64,000 bases of DNA from positions 62,001 through 126,000 of the forward strand of contig NZ_JAABOP010000001.1 in NCBI RefSeq assembly GCF_010671595.1. The letters are read 5' to 3'. The position numbers were made by a program, and so were the translations under genes. The stretch comes from Muriicola jejuensis. Lineage in GTDB: Bacteria > Bacteroidota > Bacteroidia > Flavobacteriales > Flavobacteriaceae. Below are positions 7,910 to 16,778 of the stretch, one piece after another. Position 1 is the first letter of the stretch, and each line of letters opens with the position of its first letter. Below the pieces are notes generated by a model that saw only the letters and a list, made by a program, of their open reading frames with translations, made no database searches and was not told the origin of the DNA.

Positions 7910-9712
7910 ATGGAACCATTCATTGTTTCTGCCCGTAAATACAGACCCCAGGCATTTGTCGATGTCGTTGGGCAGGAAGCTATTACCAATACCCTCACCA
8001 ACGCCATAGAGAACGACCACCTAGCTCAGGCCCTTCTTTTCTGTGGGCCGAGGGGAGTTGGAAAGACCACCTGTGCGAGGATCCTTGCCAAACAGATCAA
8101 CCGTGACGGGACTGAAAAGGAGGATGAGGACTTTGCGTTCAACATCTTTGAACTGGACGCGGCCTCCAACAACTCCGTAGACGATATAAGAAACCTCATA
8201 GACCAGGTGCGTATCCCACCCCAGGTAGGCAAGTACAAGGTATACATCATTGACGAGGTACACATGCTGTCCCAGTCGGCCTTCAACGCCTTTCTGAAGA
8301 CCCTCGAGGAGCCTCCCAGACATGCCATTTTTATCCTGGCCACGACGGAAAAGCACAAGATCATCCCTACGATCCTATCCCGATGTCAGATCTTTGACTT
8401 TAAACGGATCACCGTGGGTGATGCGGCGAATTACCTGAAATACATAGCGGAACAGCAGGGAATTAAGGCCGAAGAGGACGCCCTGCACATCATTGCCCAG
8501 AAGGCGGATGGCGCCCTTAGGGATGCCCTTTCCATCTTCGACCGGGTGGTCAGCTTCTCGGGAAAGGAACTGACCAGAAAGGCCGTTACCGAAAATCTAA
8601 ACGTACTGGATTACGACACCTATTTTGAGGTTACGGATCTGATCCTGGAAAATGATATTCCGAATTTGCTTTTGTTGTTCAACCGTATCCTGGCACAGGG
8701 ATTCGAGGGACATCACTTTGTCATCGGTCTTGCCTCCCATTTCAGGGACCTTATGGTATGCAGGCATAAGGAAACGGTCGCATTACTGGAAGTCGGAGAT
8801 AATGCCAAACGGCTGTATTTGGAGCAGGCCAAGAAGACCTCTCAGGAATTCCTCCTCCAGGCCCTTGAGATCACCAATGAGACCGACCTCCAGTACAAGA
8901 GCAGTAAAAACAGTCGCCTGCTGGTGGAACTGACCCTGATGAAACTGGCATCTCTTACCTTCAAAGGTGAAAAAAAAAATCCTGAAGGCAGCCACAACCA
9001 CCTGATCCCCCTGGTCGATCTTATACCTGCGTCTTATTTTCACAAGACTGGTAATGGAACTTCAGTAAATCCCTATCCTGCCGAAACCCGGACGAAAGAA
9101 GAGTTTCCTGCAGCATCTGAAGTTCGTTATGTGCCTCAGGATTCAGTACCTGAAACGGAAGATGAGGATGAATTGCTGGAAGAGGCACTTCCGGAGCCCA
9201 CCTCAACGACCGTCAGGGAATCACCCCCGAGGATCCAGATCAATACTCCGGCAAAGAGGGTCTCAGGCCTTTCTCTGTCGAGTATTCAGGCCAAAAAGAA
9301 ACACGAATTGAACAAGATCGAGGTCACCTATGACGAGGATGACCTGCCACGGGAACCGGTGAGCCAGGAGGCGCTGAGAAAACACTGGAACCTCTACATA
9401 CAAAAGATGGACGATGCCGGTAAAAAGATCCTCGCAAGCAACCTGAATGCAGACCTTCCGGTGATCGAAGAGAATACCATTTCCATCACCTTGCCAAACG
9501 ATACCATGAAAAAGGAAGTGGAAAGGGAGCAGTCTGCCCTTTTGAATTACCTTAAAAGCGCCCTTAACAACCACTACCTGGAACTGTCGATCGTTGTCAA
9601 TGAGGAGACCATGAGGAAATACGCCTTTACTCCACAGGAGAAATACGAAAAACTACGGGAAAAGAACCCTGCGATCGATCTCCTCAGAAAGACCTTTGAC
9701 CTGGATCTGTAA
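7910..9712 (+). CDS. dnaX: DNA polymerase III subunit tau/gamma (clamp loader ATPase)
   Basis: A 600-residue clamp-loader subunit. AAA+ domain: Walker A GPRGVGKT at 46-53, DEVH at about 115-118, the sensor SRC at 157-159, then the helical collar domain to about residue 350. A charged, poorly conserved linker (about 360-480) and a C-terminal domain that would bind the polymerase and helicase follow. The four-cysteine zinc module normally between Walker A and DExH is absent; an acidic EKEDEDF segment takes its place, a trait I associate with Bacteroidetes DnaX. Codons 354-357 contain an A10 run that may give a truncated gamma form (see the separate entry). It is transcribed divergently from rnpB. 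Confidence 0.96.
   Translation: MEPFIVSARKYRPQAFVDVVGQEAITNTLTNAIENDHLAQALLFCGPRGVGKTTCARILAKQINRDGTEKEDEDFAFNIFELDAASNNSVDDIRNLIDQVRIPPQVGKYKVYIIDEVHMLSQSAFNAFLKTLEEPPRHAIFILATTEKHKIIPTILSRCQIFDFKRITVGDAANYLKYIAEQQGIKAEEDALHIIAQKADGALRDALSIFDRVVSFSGKELTRKAVTENLNVLDYDTYFEVTDLILENDIPNLLLLFNRILAQGFEGHHFVIGLASHFRDLMVCRHKETVALLEVGDNAKRLYLEQAKKTSQEFLLQALEITNETDLQYKSSKNSRLLVELTLMKLASLTFKGEKKNPEGSHNHLIPLVDLIPASYFHKTGNGTSVNPYPAETRTKEEFPAASEVRYVPQDSVPETEDEDELLEEALPEPTSTTVRESPPRIQINTPAKRVSGLSLSSIQAKKKHELNKIEVTYDEDDLPREPVSQEALRKHWNLYIQKMDDAGKKILASNLNADLPVIEENTISITLPNDTMKKEVEREQSALLNYLKSALNNHYLELSIVVNEETMRKYAFTPQEKYEKLREKNPAIDLLRKTFDLDL
8970..8979 (+). promoter_or_regulatory. Candidate slippage site (A10) in dnaX
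   Basis: Ten uninterrupted A residues span codons 354-357 of dnaX, right after the collar domain. If the transcript gains one A, the frame reads Lys-Ser-stop and ends at codon 359. If it loses one A, it reads nine further codons and also stops. Both products would be about 358-366 residues, matching a gamma-like ATPase-plus-collar protein. Thermus dnaX uses an A9 run in the same way. Expression of such a form here is inference. Confidence 0.5.
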
Positions 9713-9769
9713 CCCTCCCTTTATAAAGTCCTAACCGCCTCCTAACGAAGGGTCTCCCCATATTTTTCC

Positions 9770-9777
9770 TATTTTTG
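9770..9777 (+). promoter_or_regulatory. -7 box of miaE promoter
   Basis: TATTTTTG matches TAnnTTTG and lies 24 bases before the miaE ATG at 9802, in the 89-base gap after dnaX. Confidence 0.5.
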
Positions 9778-9801
9778 AAATGAATGTAAATTCATTACCT
9801 C

Positions 9802-10383
9802 ATGCTCGGACTTAAACTGCCCACGGATCCCAGATGGGTGAATATCGTTGAAATGAATATCGATGAGATCCTGACCGATCACGCCTATTGTGAACAAAAG
9901 GCGGCGAGTACGGCCATATCCCTGATCGTGACCTTTCCCGAATATCCCGAACTTGTCAATGAGATGATCGCCCTGTCACGGGAAGAAATGGGACATTTCA
10001 AGATGGTTCACGAAAGGATCCTGGCCAGGGGACAGACCCTGGGGAAATACCGGAAGGACGAATACGTGATCGCCCTCCAGAAATTCTTTCCCAAAGGCGG
10101 CTCCCGGACCGAACAATTGGTGCACCGCTTGCTTTATGCTGCCCTGATAGAAGCCCGCAGTTGTGAACGGTTCAGGTTGCTTTCCGAAGAGTTGAAGGAC
10201 CGCGATCTGGCTGAATTCTACCGCTCCCTTATGGAAAGCGAGGCTAGCCACTACACCCTCTTCCTGAAATTCGCCAGGAAATACGGCAATCGGGAAGAAG
10301 TGGATGCCAAATGGAAGTCCCTGCTGGAATACGAGGCGACCATCGTTAAAGACCTTGGGAAAAAGGAAACGATGCATGGGTAG
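9802..10383 (+). CDS. miaE: tRNA-(ms2io6A37) hydroxylase-like diiron protein MiaE
   Basis: A 193-residue ferritin-like four-helix diiron protein. MiaE hydroxylates the isopentenyl group of ms2i6A37 in tRNA, using O2. Two ExxH metal motifs are visible (EEMGH at about 61-65 and ESEASH at about 145-150), plus helix Glu residues in CEQKAAS and IEARSCERF. Length and the opening LPTDPRW fit the MiaE family. It is monocistronic and convergent with the MFS gene, with only four bases between the stop codons. Confidence 0.9.
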   Translation: MLGLKLPTDPRWVNIVEMNIDEILTDHAYCEQKAASTAISLIVTFPEYPELVNEMIALSREEMGHFKMVHERILARGQTLGKYRKDEYVIALQKFFPKGGSRTEQLVHRLLYAALIEARSCERFRLLSEELKDRDLAEFYRSLMESEASHYTLFLKFARKYGNREEVDAKWKSLLEYEATIVKDLGKKETMHG

Positions 10384-10387
10384 GCCC

Positions 10388-11680
10388 CTATACCTCTCTG
10401 AGACGATAGGTCCATAGCATGCTGAGCATCAGCATCCCCATAAAAAAGAAAAGGAGTATCTCATAGCTGAACCATTCCGCGATAAAACCTATCCCGGCAG
10501 TGAGGAGGGTAAAACATCCGATAAGGGTGTTGGATAAGGCAATGTACAAGGGCCTTTCTTCTTCCGGTGCAAAGTCGGTCAGATAGGTCTTCCTGCTCAG
10601 CCGGGCTCCCCCATGGGCCATCATATTCAGCAGGATCAGGGGGGCGAAGAGATACAGACTCTGAGATCCCGGTGAGAGATACATAAATCCCAGAACCAGG
10701 CTACAATTGACAATCCCAAACAGGGCAATACCCAACATCAATTTGCGGGAAGACCGGTCGGCAAACCTCCCCCAAAACGGACTGGAGACCATGGCTGCGA
10801 TCCCTGAGGCAATCACGAAGATCCCAAGGCCCGAAAATTCTGCCCGGGTAGTCTCCCTCCCTATGATGACAAAAAAAGGCTGGGCAAGGGGAATGGCCAT
10901 CAGGAAGGCCCTGGCGAGCACAAAATTCCGCAGATTGGCATCCTTTTTCAAATATTTAATCCCCGCCGTGAATTCCTGCATAGGTGTTCGGCCTCCGCCG
11001 GTGGCACCCGGTCCCTCTTTGATCATCGAAAAGAATACACCTGCCAGGATCCAGAGTGCCGCTGCACTTCCCACCAGCAGGAGGATAACACTCATGGGTT
11101 CCCAGGATTGCAGGTAAAAGTACAGGGCCAACCCGAAGAGCAGGGTAAGGACACCCCCGCCTGTGGCCCTCCAGGCGAGCAGACGGCCTCTTTTCCCTTT
11201 GGGAATGGTCTTCCCCATCACGTCCTTAAATGCCACAGATGAAACACCACTGGCGATGCTGAAGAGCAACAACAGGAACACGACGGCAACACCGGCGGGA
11301 AATCCGTCCAGCCACCTAAGTGCCAACCCCATCAGGATCACCATAAGTGCCTGTAGGAAAGCTGGGATCGCCCAAAAGAATTTGCGTATGGGATATTTGC
11401 GTATTGCGCCGGACACCATGAGTTGAGGGAGCAGGCTGCCCAAATTCTTCAGGGGCACCAACATGCCCGAAAGGCCGGTACCACTTCCTACCAGGGAAAG
11501 GATCCAGGGAAGGGTCACACTCGGACTCACCAATTGCTCGGCCAGTTTGGAGCAGAATCCACTGCAGGCGTTTTTGAGGAAATTGCCGGGGACCTCCTTA
11601 CAGTACTCCTCCTCTATGGGCTCGCAGCTCCGCAACTCCACTTCTAGGTTGAGCCAGGTGGCCAGCTGTTTGGACATCAC
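10388..11680 (-). CDS. Major facilitator superfamily transporter
   Basis: A 430-residue MFS protein with about 12 hydrophobic segments. After a soluble N-terminal stretch of some 45 residues comes the first transmembrane pair. An MFS loop 2-3-like motif (GRLLAWRATGGG) and the later WGRFADRSSRKLML segment mark the two halves. The substrate is not evident. Its start overlaps the end of ppk1 by four bases (ATGA), and ppk1 overlaps sixA the same way, so it is the last gene of a sixA-ppk1-MFS operon. A role in phosphate or drug transport cannot be told from sequence. Confidence 0.85.
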   Translation of the reverse strand: MMSKQLATWLNLEVELRSCEPIEEEYCKEVPGNFLKNACSGFCSKLAEQLVSPSVTLPWILSLVGSGTGLSGMLVPLKNLGSLLPQLMVSGAIRKYPIRKFFWAIPAFLQALMVILMGLALRWLDGFPAGVAVVFLLLLFSIASGVSSVAFKDVMGKTIPKGKRGRLLAWRATGGGVLTLLFGLALYFYLQSWEPMSVILLLVGSAAALWILAGVFFSMIKEGPGATGGGRTPMQEFTAGIKYLKKDANLRNFVLARAFLMAIPLAQPFFVIIGRETTRAEFSGLGIFVIASGIAAMVSSPFWGRFADRSSRKLMLGIALFGIVNCSLVLGFMYLSPGSQSLYLFAPLILLNMMAHGGARLSRKTYLTDFAPEEERPLYIALSNTLIGCFTLLTAGIGFIAEWFSYEILLFFFMGMLMLSMLWTYRLREV

Positions 11681-13794
11681 TCCACGGTTGAGGGTCTGGG
11701 GTCCTTTTTCTTTTCGATCAGTTTGTCCGCAAAGTAATCATACATGGCGAACTGTGACCTCAGTTTTGTTTTGCTGTTCCTGACGTAACGGTTGTTCTGA
11801 TTGCGGTTGAAACGGCGGGCCTTTACATTGTCACGCCATGAGATCTCAAAGGTATCGATGAGTTCCTGCCGGATCTCAGGGTCGTAGATAGGACACCCCA
11901 CCTCTACCCTGTTCTCGATGTTGCGCGTCATCCAGTCTGCAGATGAGATATAGACCTTAGGATCGCCCCCATTTGCGAAGATAAAGAGCCTGGGGTGTTC
12001 CAGAAACTTATCCACTATGCTGATCGCCTCTATGTTCTCACTCATCCCCTTAATACCCGGTATCAGGCAACAAATACCCCTGACAATCATCTTGATCTTT
12101 ACCCCTGCCCTGCTGGCCTCATAGAGCTTGTCTACCATGTCATAGGAAGTAAGGCTGTTCATCTTGATCTTGATATAGGCCTCCTTACCCTTTTTCACGT
12201 TCTCGATCTCCTGTTCGATCAGGCTTTTGAAAACACTTCGGGTATAATGAGGGGATACGATCAGGTGTTTGTATTTGTTGATCTTATAGCTCGTATCAAA
12301 AAATTCGAAGACCAGATTCAATTCCTTCAGGATCTTCTCGTTAGCAGTAAAAAGGGTATAATCCGTATAGATCCTCCCCGTGGTCTCATTGAAATTTCCC
12401 GTGCTGATCAATCCATAACGCCTCATGCGGTCTTCCTCTTCCCTCTCGATCATGCAGATCTTGCTGTGTACCTTTAATCCCGGCACCCCAAAGATCAATT
12501 TCACCCCTTCTTCCTGCAGCTGTTCTGCGTACCGGATGTTGGCTGTCTCGTCAAAACGGGCCCGGAGTTCGATCTGTACGGTGACCTGCTTCCCGTTCTT
12601 GGCGGCATTGATCAGGGAGGCTACCACCTGAGAATTGTCAGCAAGTCGGTACAAGGTGATCTTGATGGACCTTACCTTGGGATCCAGGGCCGCTTCCCTC
12701 AGGAATCGGATGATATAGGAGAATTTGTGATAGGGTACGTACTGGAGGTAGTCCTTTCTGCGGATCTGGTCCAGGAAGCTACCCTCCGGGTCGATCCCCC
12801 TGATCGGCAATGGTTTGATCTTTTCGTACATCAGCTCTTCCTTACCCAGGCTGGGGAAGGACATATAATCCCTCCTGTTGTGATACCTTCCACCCGGGAT
12901 AACACTGTCCGTATCCGTGATCCCCATTTTTTCCTGAAGGAATCTCAAAGTGTCTTTCCCGATGCTCTTGTCATATACAAAACGTACAGGATCACTGATC
13001 TTCCTGTTGTCCACACTCGATGAGATCTTCTCTATGAAACTTTTACTGAGATCATTGTCAATATCGAGTTCCGCATCCCTTGTGATCTTGATCATATGTG
13101 CCGTGATGGAAGAATAATCGAACATGGAGAAGATACTGTCGAGACAATATCGGATAAGATCGTCGAGAATAATGATGTAGTGGTTATCCCCCTGCCTGGG
13201 CAGAACGACAAAGCGATCGATGCCTTTGGGAATCTCTATCAGAGCGAATCTCACATCCTGTTCCTTTCCACCAGACGGGGTCCTGTGATCCGAAGTCAAC
13301 ACCATACGGATGGCCAGGTAGGCTGCAGTGTCCTTTAACATCGGGAATGAGGCCAGGTCATTGAGGATGATCGTCATCAACTGCGGACTCACCTTTTCCA
13401 GGAAATAGGTTTTTAGAAATTCGGACTGTTCCGGGGTTACCTCTTCCTCATTGATCAGGTGGATGTTCTCCCCCTCCAGTTCCCGCTCGATGTCTTTGTG
13501 GATCTCCAGGCTTCGTGTCTGCTGTTCGATCACGATCTTGGTGATCTCCTCCAGCAGGTCTTTGGCCACCTCCCCACCCAGGACGCTTTTACCCGACTTT
13601 CCGGCTTCTGCGATCCGCTTCACAGTGGCATAACGCACCTTGAAGAATTCATCCAGGTTATTGGAAAAGATCCCAAGGAACCGGAGTCTTTCAATAAGGG
13701 GAACGGATGGGTCCGCGCTTTCCTGCAGCACCCTGTCATTGAAATTCAACCAGCTTATTTCCCGGTTGACGTACTGATTCTTGTTCTTGATCAT
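11677..13794 (-). CDS. ppk1: Polyphosphate kinase 1
   Basis: A 705-residue PPK1 that reversibly builds inorganic polyphosphate from ATP. The N-terminal domain opens with NREISWLNFNDRVLQE, the PPK1 signature. The phospholipase D-like catalytic half contains the autophosphorylated His at about residue 440 (VHSKI), followed by STGNFNE, and then the second histidine-bearing domain. Length is typical. The gene is flanked by four-base overlaps with sixA upstream and an MFS gene downstream. The sixA-ppk1 pairing is common in Bacteroidetes and suggests coordinated phosphate metabolism. Confidence 0.97.
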   Translation of the reverse strand: MIKNKNQYVNREISWLNFNDRVLQESADPSVPLIERLRFLGIFSNNLDEFFKVRYATVKRIAEAGKSGKSVLGGEVAKDLLEEITKIVIEQQTRSLEIHKDIERELEGENIHLINEEEVTPEQSEFLKTYFLEKVSPQLMTIILNDLASFPMLKDTAAYLAIRMVLTSDHRTPSGGKEQDVRFALIEIPKGIDRFVVLPRQGDNHYIIILDDLIRYCLDSIFSMFDYSSITAHMIKITRDAELDIDNDLSKSFIEKISSSVDNRKISDPVRFVYDKSIGKDTLRFLQEKMGITDTDSVIPGGRYHNRRDYMSFPSLGKEELMYEKIKPLPIRGIDPEGSFLDQIRRKDYLQYVPYHKFSYIIRFLREAALDPKVRSIKITLYRLADNSQVVASLINAAKNGKQVTVQIELRARFDETANIRYAEQLQEEGVKLIFGVPGLKVHSKICMIEREEEDRMRRYGLISTGNFNETTGRIYTDYTLFTANEKILKELNLVFEFFDTSYKINKYKHLIVSPHYTRSVFKSLIEQEIENVKKGKEAYIKIKMNSLTSYDMVDKLYEASRAGVKIKMIVRGICCLIPGIKGMSENIEAISIVDKFLEHPRLFIFANGGDPKVYISSADWMTRNIENRVEVGCPIYDPEIRQELIDTFEISWRDNVKARRFNRNQNNRYVRNSKTKLRSQFAMYDYFADKLIEKKKDPRPSTVE

Positions 13795-14279
13795 AAACCG
13801 AGTGCTTTGGGTATCAAAAATCGCTCTGTTTTGCCTTTCCGCACCTCATGCCATCCCTTGATATCAAAGGAAATATGTACCAGTCCGGTTGTGGGCACGT
13901 TGTCTATGCCGCGGTCTCCAAGTGCATTGGCAACTTCCGTAAAGGCGTGGTTATGGCCAAAGATCATGACCTTATCCTCGGTGTCAGGGAGATCCGCAAT
14001 GAAGTCGATCAAAGCATCCCCTGAGAACACGTACAACCTTTCGGCCAGGGAGAACTTATGGTATGGGACCTTGAGTTTGCGCAAAAAGACCGTACAGGTG
14101 TGCAGGGCTCGGATGGCCGGACTGGAATAGACCGCATCGGGCGTAAAGGAAGAGGAGGCGAAATGACTGGAGACCTTATGGGCATCCTGTATGCCCCTTT
14201 CAAGTAAAGGCCTGTCCCTGTCCTCCACTCCGAATTCCCAGGACGACTTGCCGTGTCTGACCAATATGAGATGTTTCAT
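13791..14279 (-). CDS. sixA: SixA-type histidine phosphatase family protein
   Basis: A 162-residue phosphoglycerate-mutase-fold phosphatase. The N-terminal RHG motif (Arg8-His9-Gly10 in VRHGKSSW) carries the catalytic His, and the second His lies in GHNHAFTEVAN. The size and single-domain form match SixA, which removes phosphate from phosphohistidine proteins; the true substrate here is unknown. It starts the sixA-ppk1-MFS operon, overlapping ppk1 by four bases. It begins 55 bases after the end of pdxH on the same strand. Confidence 0.9.
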   Translation of the reverse strand: MKHLILVRHGKSSWEFGVEDRDRPLLERGIQDAHKVSSHFASSSFTPDAVYSSPAIRALHTCTVFLRKLKVPYHKFSLAERLYVFSGDALIDFIADLPDTEDKVMIFGHNHAFTEVANALGDRGIDNVPTTGLVHISFDIKGWHEVRKGKTERFLIPKALGL

Positions 14280-14334
14280 TTCTTTTCATTTTACCACGAC
14301 ACACGGAAATGCATGCCACAGTGGGTTTATTGCC

Positions 14335-14982
14335 TCAGGGTGCCAGCCTTTCCATCTTCCAGTTATAATCTTCTTGCAGCGTATACCTCAATCGGTCGTG
14401 TAGCCTGTTGGGTCTTCCCTGCCAGAATTCAATACTGATGGGCCTTACGAGGTATCCTCCCCAGTACTCCGGACGGGGGATCTCCTTCTGCTCGTACTCC
14501 TTTTCCAAATCCTTAAGTTTTTCTTCCAGGACCTCTCGGGATGGAATGACCTCGCTCTGATTCGATACGATGGCTCCTAATTTACTCCCTGTGGGCCTTG
14601 ATTCAAAATATCCGTCAGACATATTCCCGGGGATCTTTTCGGCCTTGCCTTTGATGATCACCTGCCGCTCCATTCCCGGCCAGAAGAAGGAGAGGCACAC
14701 CCGGGGGTCTCCGGCAATCGATTTTCCTTTCTCACTCTGGTAGTTCGAGTAAAAGATGAAGCCCTCATACGTAAAGCGTTTCAGGAGAACCACCCGACCT
14801 TTTGGGTACCCGTCAAGTCCATTGGTAGTGACGGTCATCGCGTTGGGTTCGTCAGTGGTACCCGACCTTTCGATCTCGTGGAACCACTTTTGGAACAGCT
14901 CCATGGGATTGTCGGAAACTTCCCCCTCCAGCAGGGCACTCTTGGTGTACGTTTTACGGTAGTCACTCAGGTCTTTCTTCAT
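14335..14982 (-). CDS. pdxH: Pyridoxamine 5'-phosphate oxidase
   Basis: A 215-residue FMN enzyme that oxidises pyridoxine or pyridoxamine 5'-phosphate to pyridoxal 5'-phosphate, the last step of vitamin B6 synthesis and salvage. The FMN-binding GRVVLLKRFTYEGFIFYSNYQSEKG region and the C-terminal signature (SIEFWQGRPNRLHDRLRY, ending in RLAP) are both complete. Length is standard. It lies 78 bases downstream of rnz on the same strand, so it may be read from the rnz operon or its own promoter. Confidence 0.96.
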   Translation of the reverse strand: MKKDLSDYRKTYTKSALLEGEVSDNPMELFQKWFHEIERSGTTDEPNAMTVTTNGLDGYPKGRVVLLKRFTYEGFIFYSNYQSEKGKSIAGDPRVCLSFFWPGMERQVIIKGKAEKIPGNMSDGYFESRPTGSKLGAIVSNQSEVIPSREVLEEKLKDLEKEYEQKEIPRPEYWGGYLVRPISIEFWQGRPNRLHDRLRYTLQEDYNWKMERLAP

Positions 14983-15060
14983 AGCTGATCCAATCTCGGA
15001 CTTTGTAACAAAGTTGGTGAAAACTTGACAAAAAGGGAAATAACAGGCACGCTTTTGAAC

Positions 15061-15966
15061 TTAAAGCTCAAAGACCTTTCCGTCCTCGGCAAGCTCCGTG
15101 GAAGGAAATACCGGTTGAGCTTCTTTCAGGAACAGATTTTTGTCCTTGTACCGGGTGGAGAAATGGCCCAGGATCAGTTTTTTGACCCCTGCCAGCCGGG
15201 CGATCAGAGCTGCCTCTTTTGCCGTCGAATGCCCTGTTTTTGAAGCGAGAGAAGCTTCAGTGCTCAGGAACGTGGCCTCGTGGTAGAGGATATCCGCACC
15301 GGATATCCAGGATATTTTAGTCTCGTCATAGGCCGTATCGCTGCAATAGGCATAGGTTTTGGGAACCGGAGGATCAAAGGTCAGGTCTTTATTGGGGATG
15401 TTCTCCCCCTTATGGGAGAGGGCGTCCTTTCCTTTCTTAATGTTCTTAAAATACGCCTTGTCTACCTTGTACCTGCCCACTGCCTCCATATTAAGCCCCC
15501 TTTCTTTGGGTTTTTCCTCAAACAGGAATCCATTGGTATACACCCTGTGTTTTAGTGGGATCGTAGATACTTTTACTTTTTCGTCCTCGAAGATTACCTC
15601 GGAGATCGCACTGGTCAATTCGTGAAAGACCAGTTGAAAACCGGTCCAGGAATTCCCTACCCTCAGAAGGAGCAGGATGACCTCCTTGATCCTTTCAGGC
15701 CCGTACACGTGGAGCTCTTTTTCCCGCCCCAGCAACTGGAACGTAGAGATCAGGCCGGGTAATCCAAAGAAATGGTCTCCGTGGAGGTGAGAAATGAAGA
15801 TATGGTTGATCCTTGAAAATTTAACCTTGTGCCTGCGCAATTGCACCTGAGTACCCTCCCCGCAGTCGATCAGGAAGATATGGTCCCTGATCTCCAGTAT
15901 CTGTGAGGTTGGATGGCCCTTCATGCTAGGCGTGGCCGCATGGCAGCCCATGATATGCAACTTCAT
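15061..15966 (-). CDS. rnz: Ribonuclease Z
   Basis: A 301-residue metallo-beta-lactamase-fold nuclease that trims tRNA 3' ends. The zinc motif SHLHGDH (His60, His62, Asp64, His65) followed by FFGLPG is diagnostic. Further ligands lie in YCSDTAYDE and LGHFSTRY, and the exosite Arg/Lys region is present. Its start overlaps the upstream DUF3291 gene by four bases. It is the last gene of the pyrR-pyrB-STAS-like-DUF3291-rnz run, all separated by 3-4 bases or overlapping. Confidence 0.95.
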   Translation of the reverse strand: MKLHIMGCHAATPSMKGHPTSQILEIRDHIFLIDCGEGTQVQLRRHKVKFSRINHIFISHLHGDHFFGLPGLISTFQLLGREKELHVYGPERIKEVILLLLRVGNSWTGFQLVFHELTSAISEVIFEDEKVKVSTIPLKHRVYTNGFLFEEKPKERGLNMEAVGRYKVDKAYFKNIKKGKDALSHKGENIPNKDLTFDPPVPKTYAYCSDTAYDETKISWISGADILYHEATFLSTEASLASKTGHSTAKEAALIARLAGVKKLILGHFSTRYKDKNLFLKEAQPVFPSTELAEDGKVFEL

Positions 15967-16439
15967 AAAAGGGAAGGGTTAGCCGCGAGATATTCCAATA
16001 CCTCTTTTTCTGAATACTCGCTTTTGAAGGTAAAAGCGTAGGGAGTTTCACCCTTGCATTCGAGATGGTACATGCGACTTTTGGCTTCTTCCAGCTCGAT
16101 CTCGACATTTTGTGTATACCAACAGACCAGATGGCTTGTTTCCAAATTAGAGAACCATTCCTTGCGTCTTTTGTAGATGTCAGAATGTCCTGTCTTATAG
16201 GTAAAGTGAATGAGGTCATCCCGGGATTTCCACAAAGACATGTTTACCACTAAAGCCTTATCCCCAAAGACCTCCACAGTCCTGTTATCTTCCTCCTCCA
16301 CCCAACGCCAGACAAATCCGGGACTTTCCTCCGCAAGGGCGTTTATACCAGGAATATTTTCAATAAAATCAGACATACGCGGGTCATCCAGTGGGTATTT
16401 TGCCCTGGCTACATTGATCTGTGCGAAGTAAAAAGCCAT
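15963..16439 (-). CDS. DUF3291 domain-containing protein
   Basis: A 158-residue soluble protein matching DUF3291, a dimeric alpha-beta barrel-like family that resembles antibiotic biosynthesis monooxygenases. Conserved-looking segments are FYFAQINVARAKYPLDDP at the start and PGFVWRW. No function is established. It sits inside the pyrB-rnz operon, three bases after the STAS-like gene and overlapping rnz by four. I infer only co-expression from that. Confidence 0.8.
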   Translation of the reverse strand: MAFYFAQINVARAKYPLDDPRMSDFIENIPGINALAEESPGFVWRWVEEEDNRTVEVFGDKALVVNMSLWKSRDDLIHFTYKTGHSDIYKRRKEWFSNLETSHLVCWYTQNVEIELEEAKSRMYHLECKGETPYAFTFKSEYSEKEVLEYLAANPSLL

Positions 16440-16442
16440 GTT

Positions 16443-16775
16443 TTAAAGATCCAGGTCCCGTTCAATATCTTCCATCTCAATGATATCCATGGCTTCCTGC
16501 AGGGTGGGTGCCAGGCTGATCTCGTCGGGAACGTCGTCGTAATCCACCTTGTCCGTAACGAGGACAAAGGATTTGTTCTCCTTCTTGTGTTTTCTGGAAA
16601 GATCCAGAAATTCGAGCAGGTCGTCCGAGGTAAGTCGGCTAAAGGAAAACAGGTTGACCACGATATGGTCCTTGCTGATCTTGTCGTACCCCTGATTGAG
16701 ATTTTCTACGAATTTCAACAGGCTGATGTTTTCCTGGTACACTACCGTTGTATTTCCGTCCTTATCAAAGATCAT
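16443..16775 (-). CDS. Small STAS-like protein of unknown function
   Basis: A 110-residue soluble acidic protein. The alternating beta-alpha pattern (HIVVNLFSFSRLTSDDLLEFLDLSRKH, then SFVLVTDKV) suggests a STAS or SpoIIAA-like fold, but this is inferred from pattern. Homologues in Flavobacteria are sometimes labelled ribonuclease Z because they sit next to rnz. This protein has no metallo-beta-lactamase motif and is not a nuclease of that type. It lies three bases from both pyrB and the DUF3291 gene. Confidence 0.7.
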   Translation of the reverse strand: MIFDKDGNTTVVYQENISLLKFVENLNQGYDKISKDHIVVNLFSFSRLTSDDLLEFLDLSRKHKKENKSFVLVTDKVDYDDVPDEISLAPTLQEAMDIIEMEDIERDLDL

Positions 16776-16778
16776 GAC

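Noticed and set aside
13459-14130. 223-codon plus-strand frame across ppk1 and sixA
   Set aside because: It is antisense to two well-identified genes, and its composition has no protein-family pattern.
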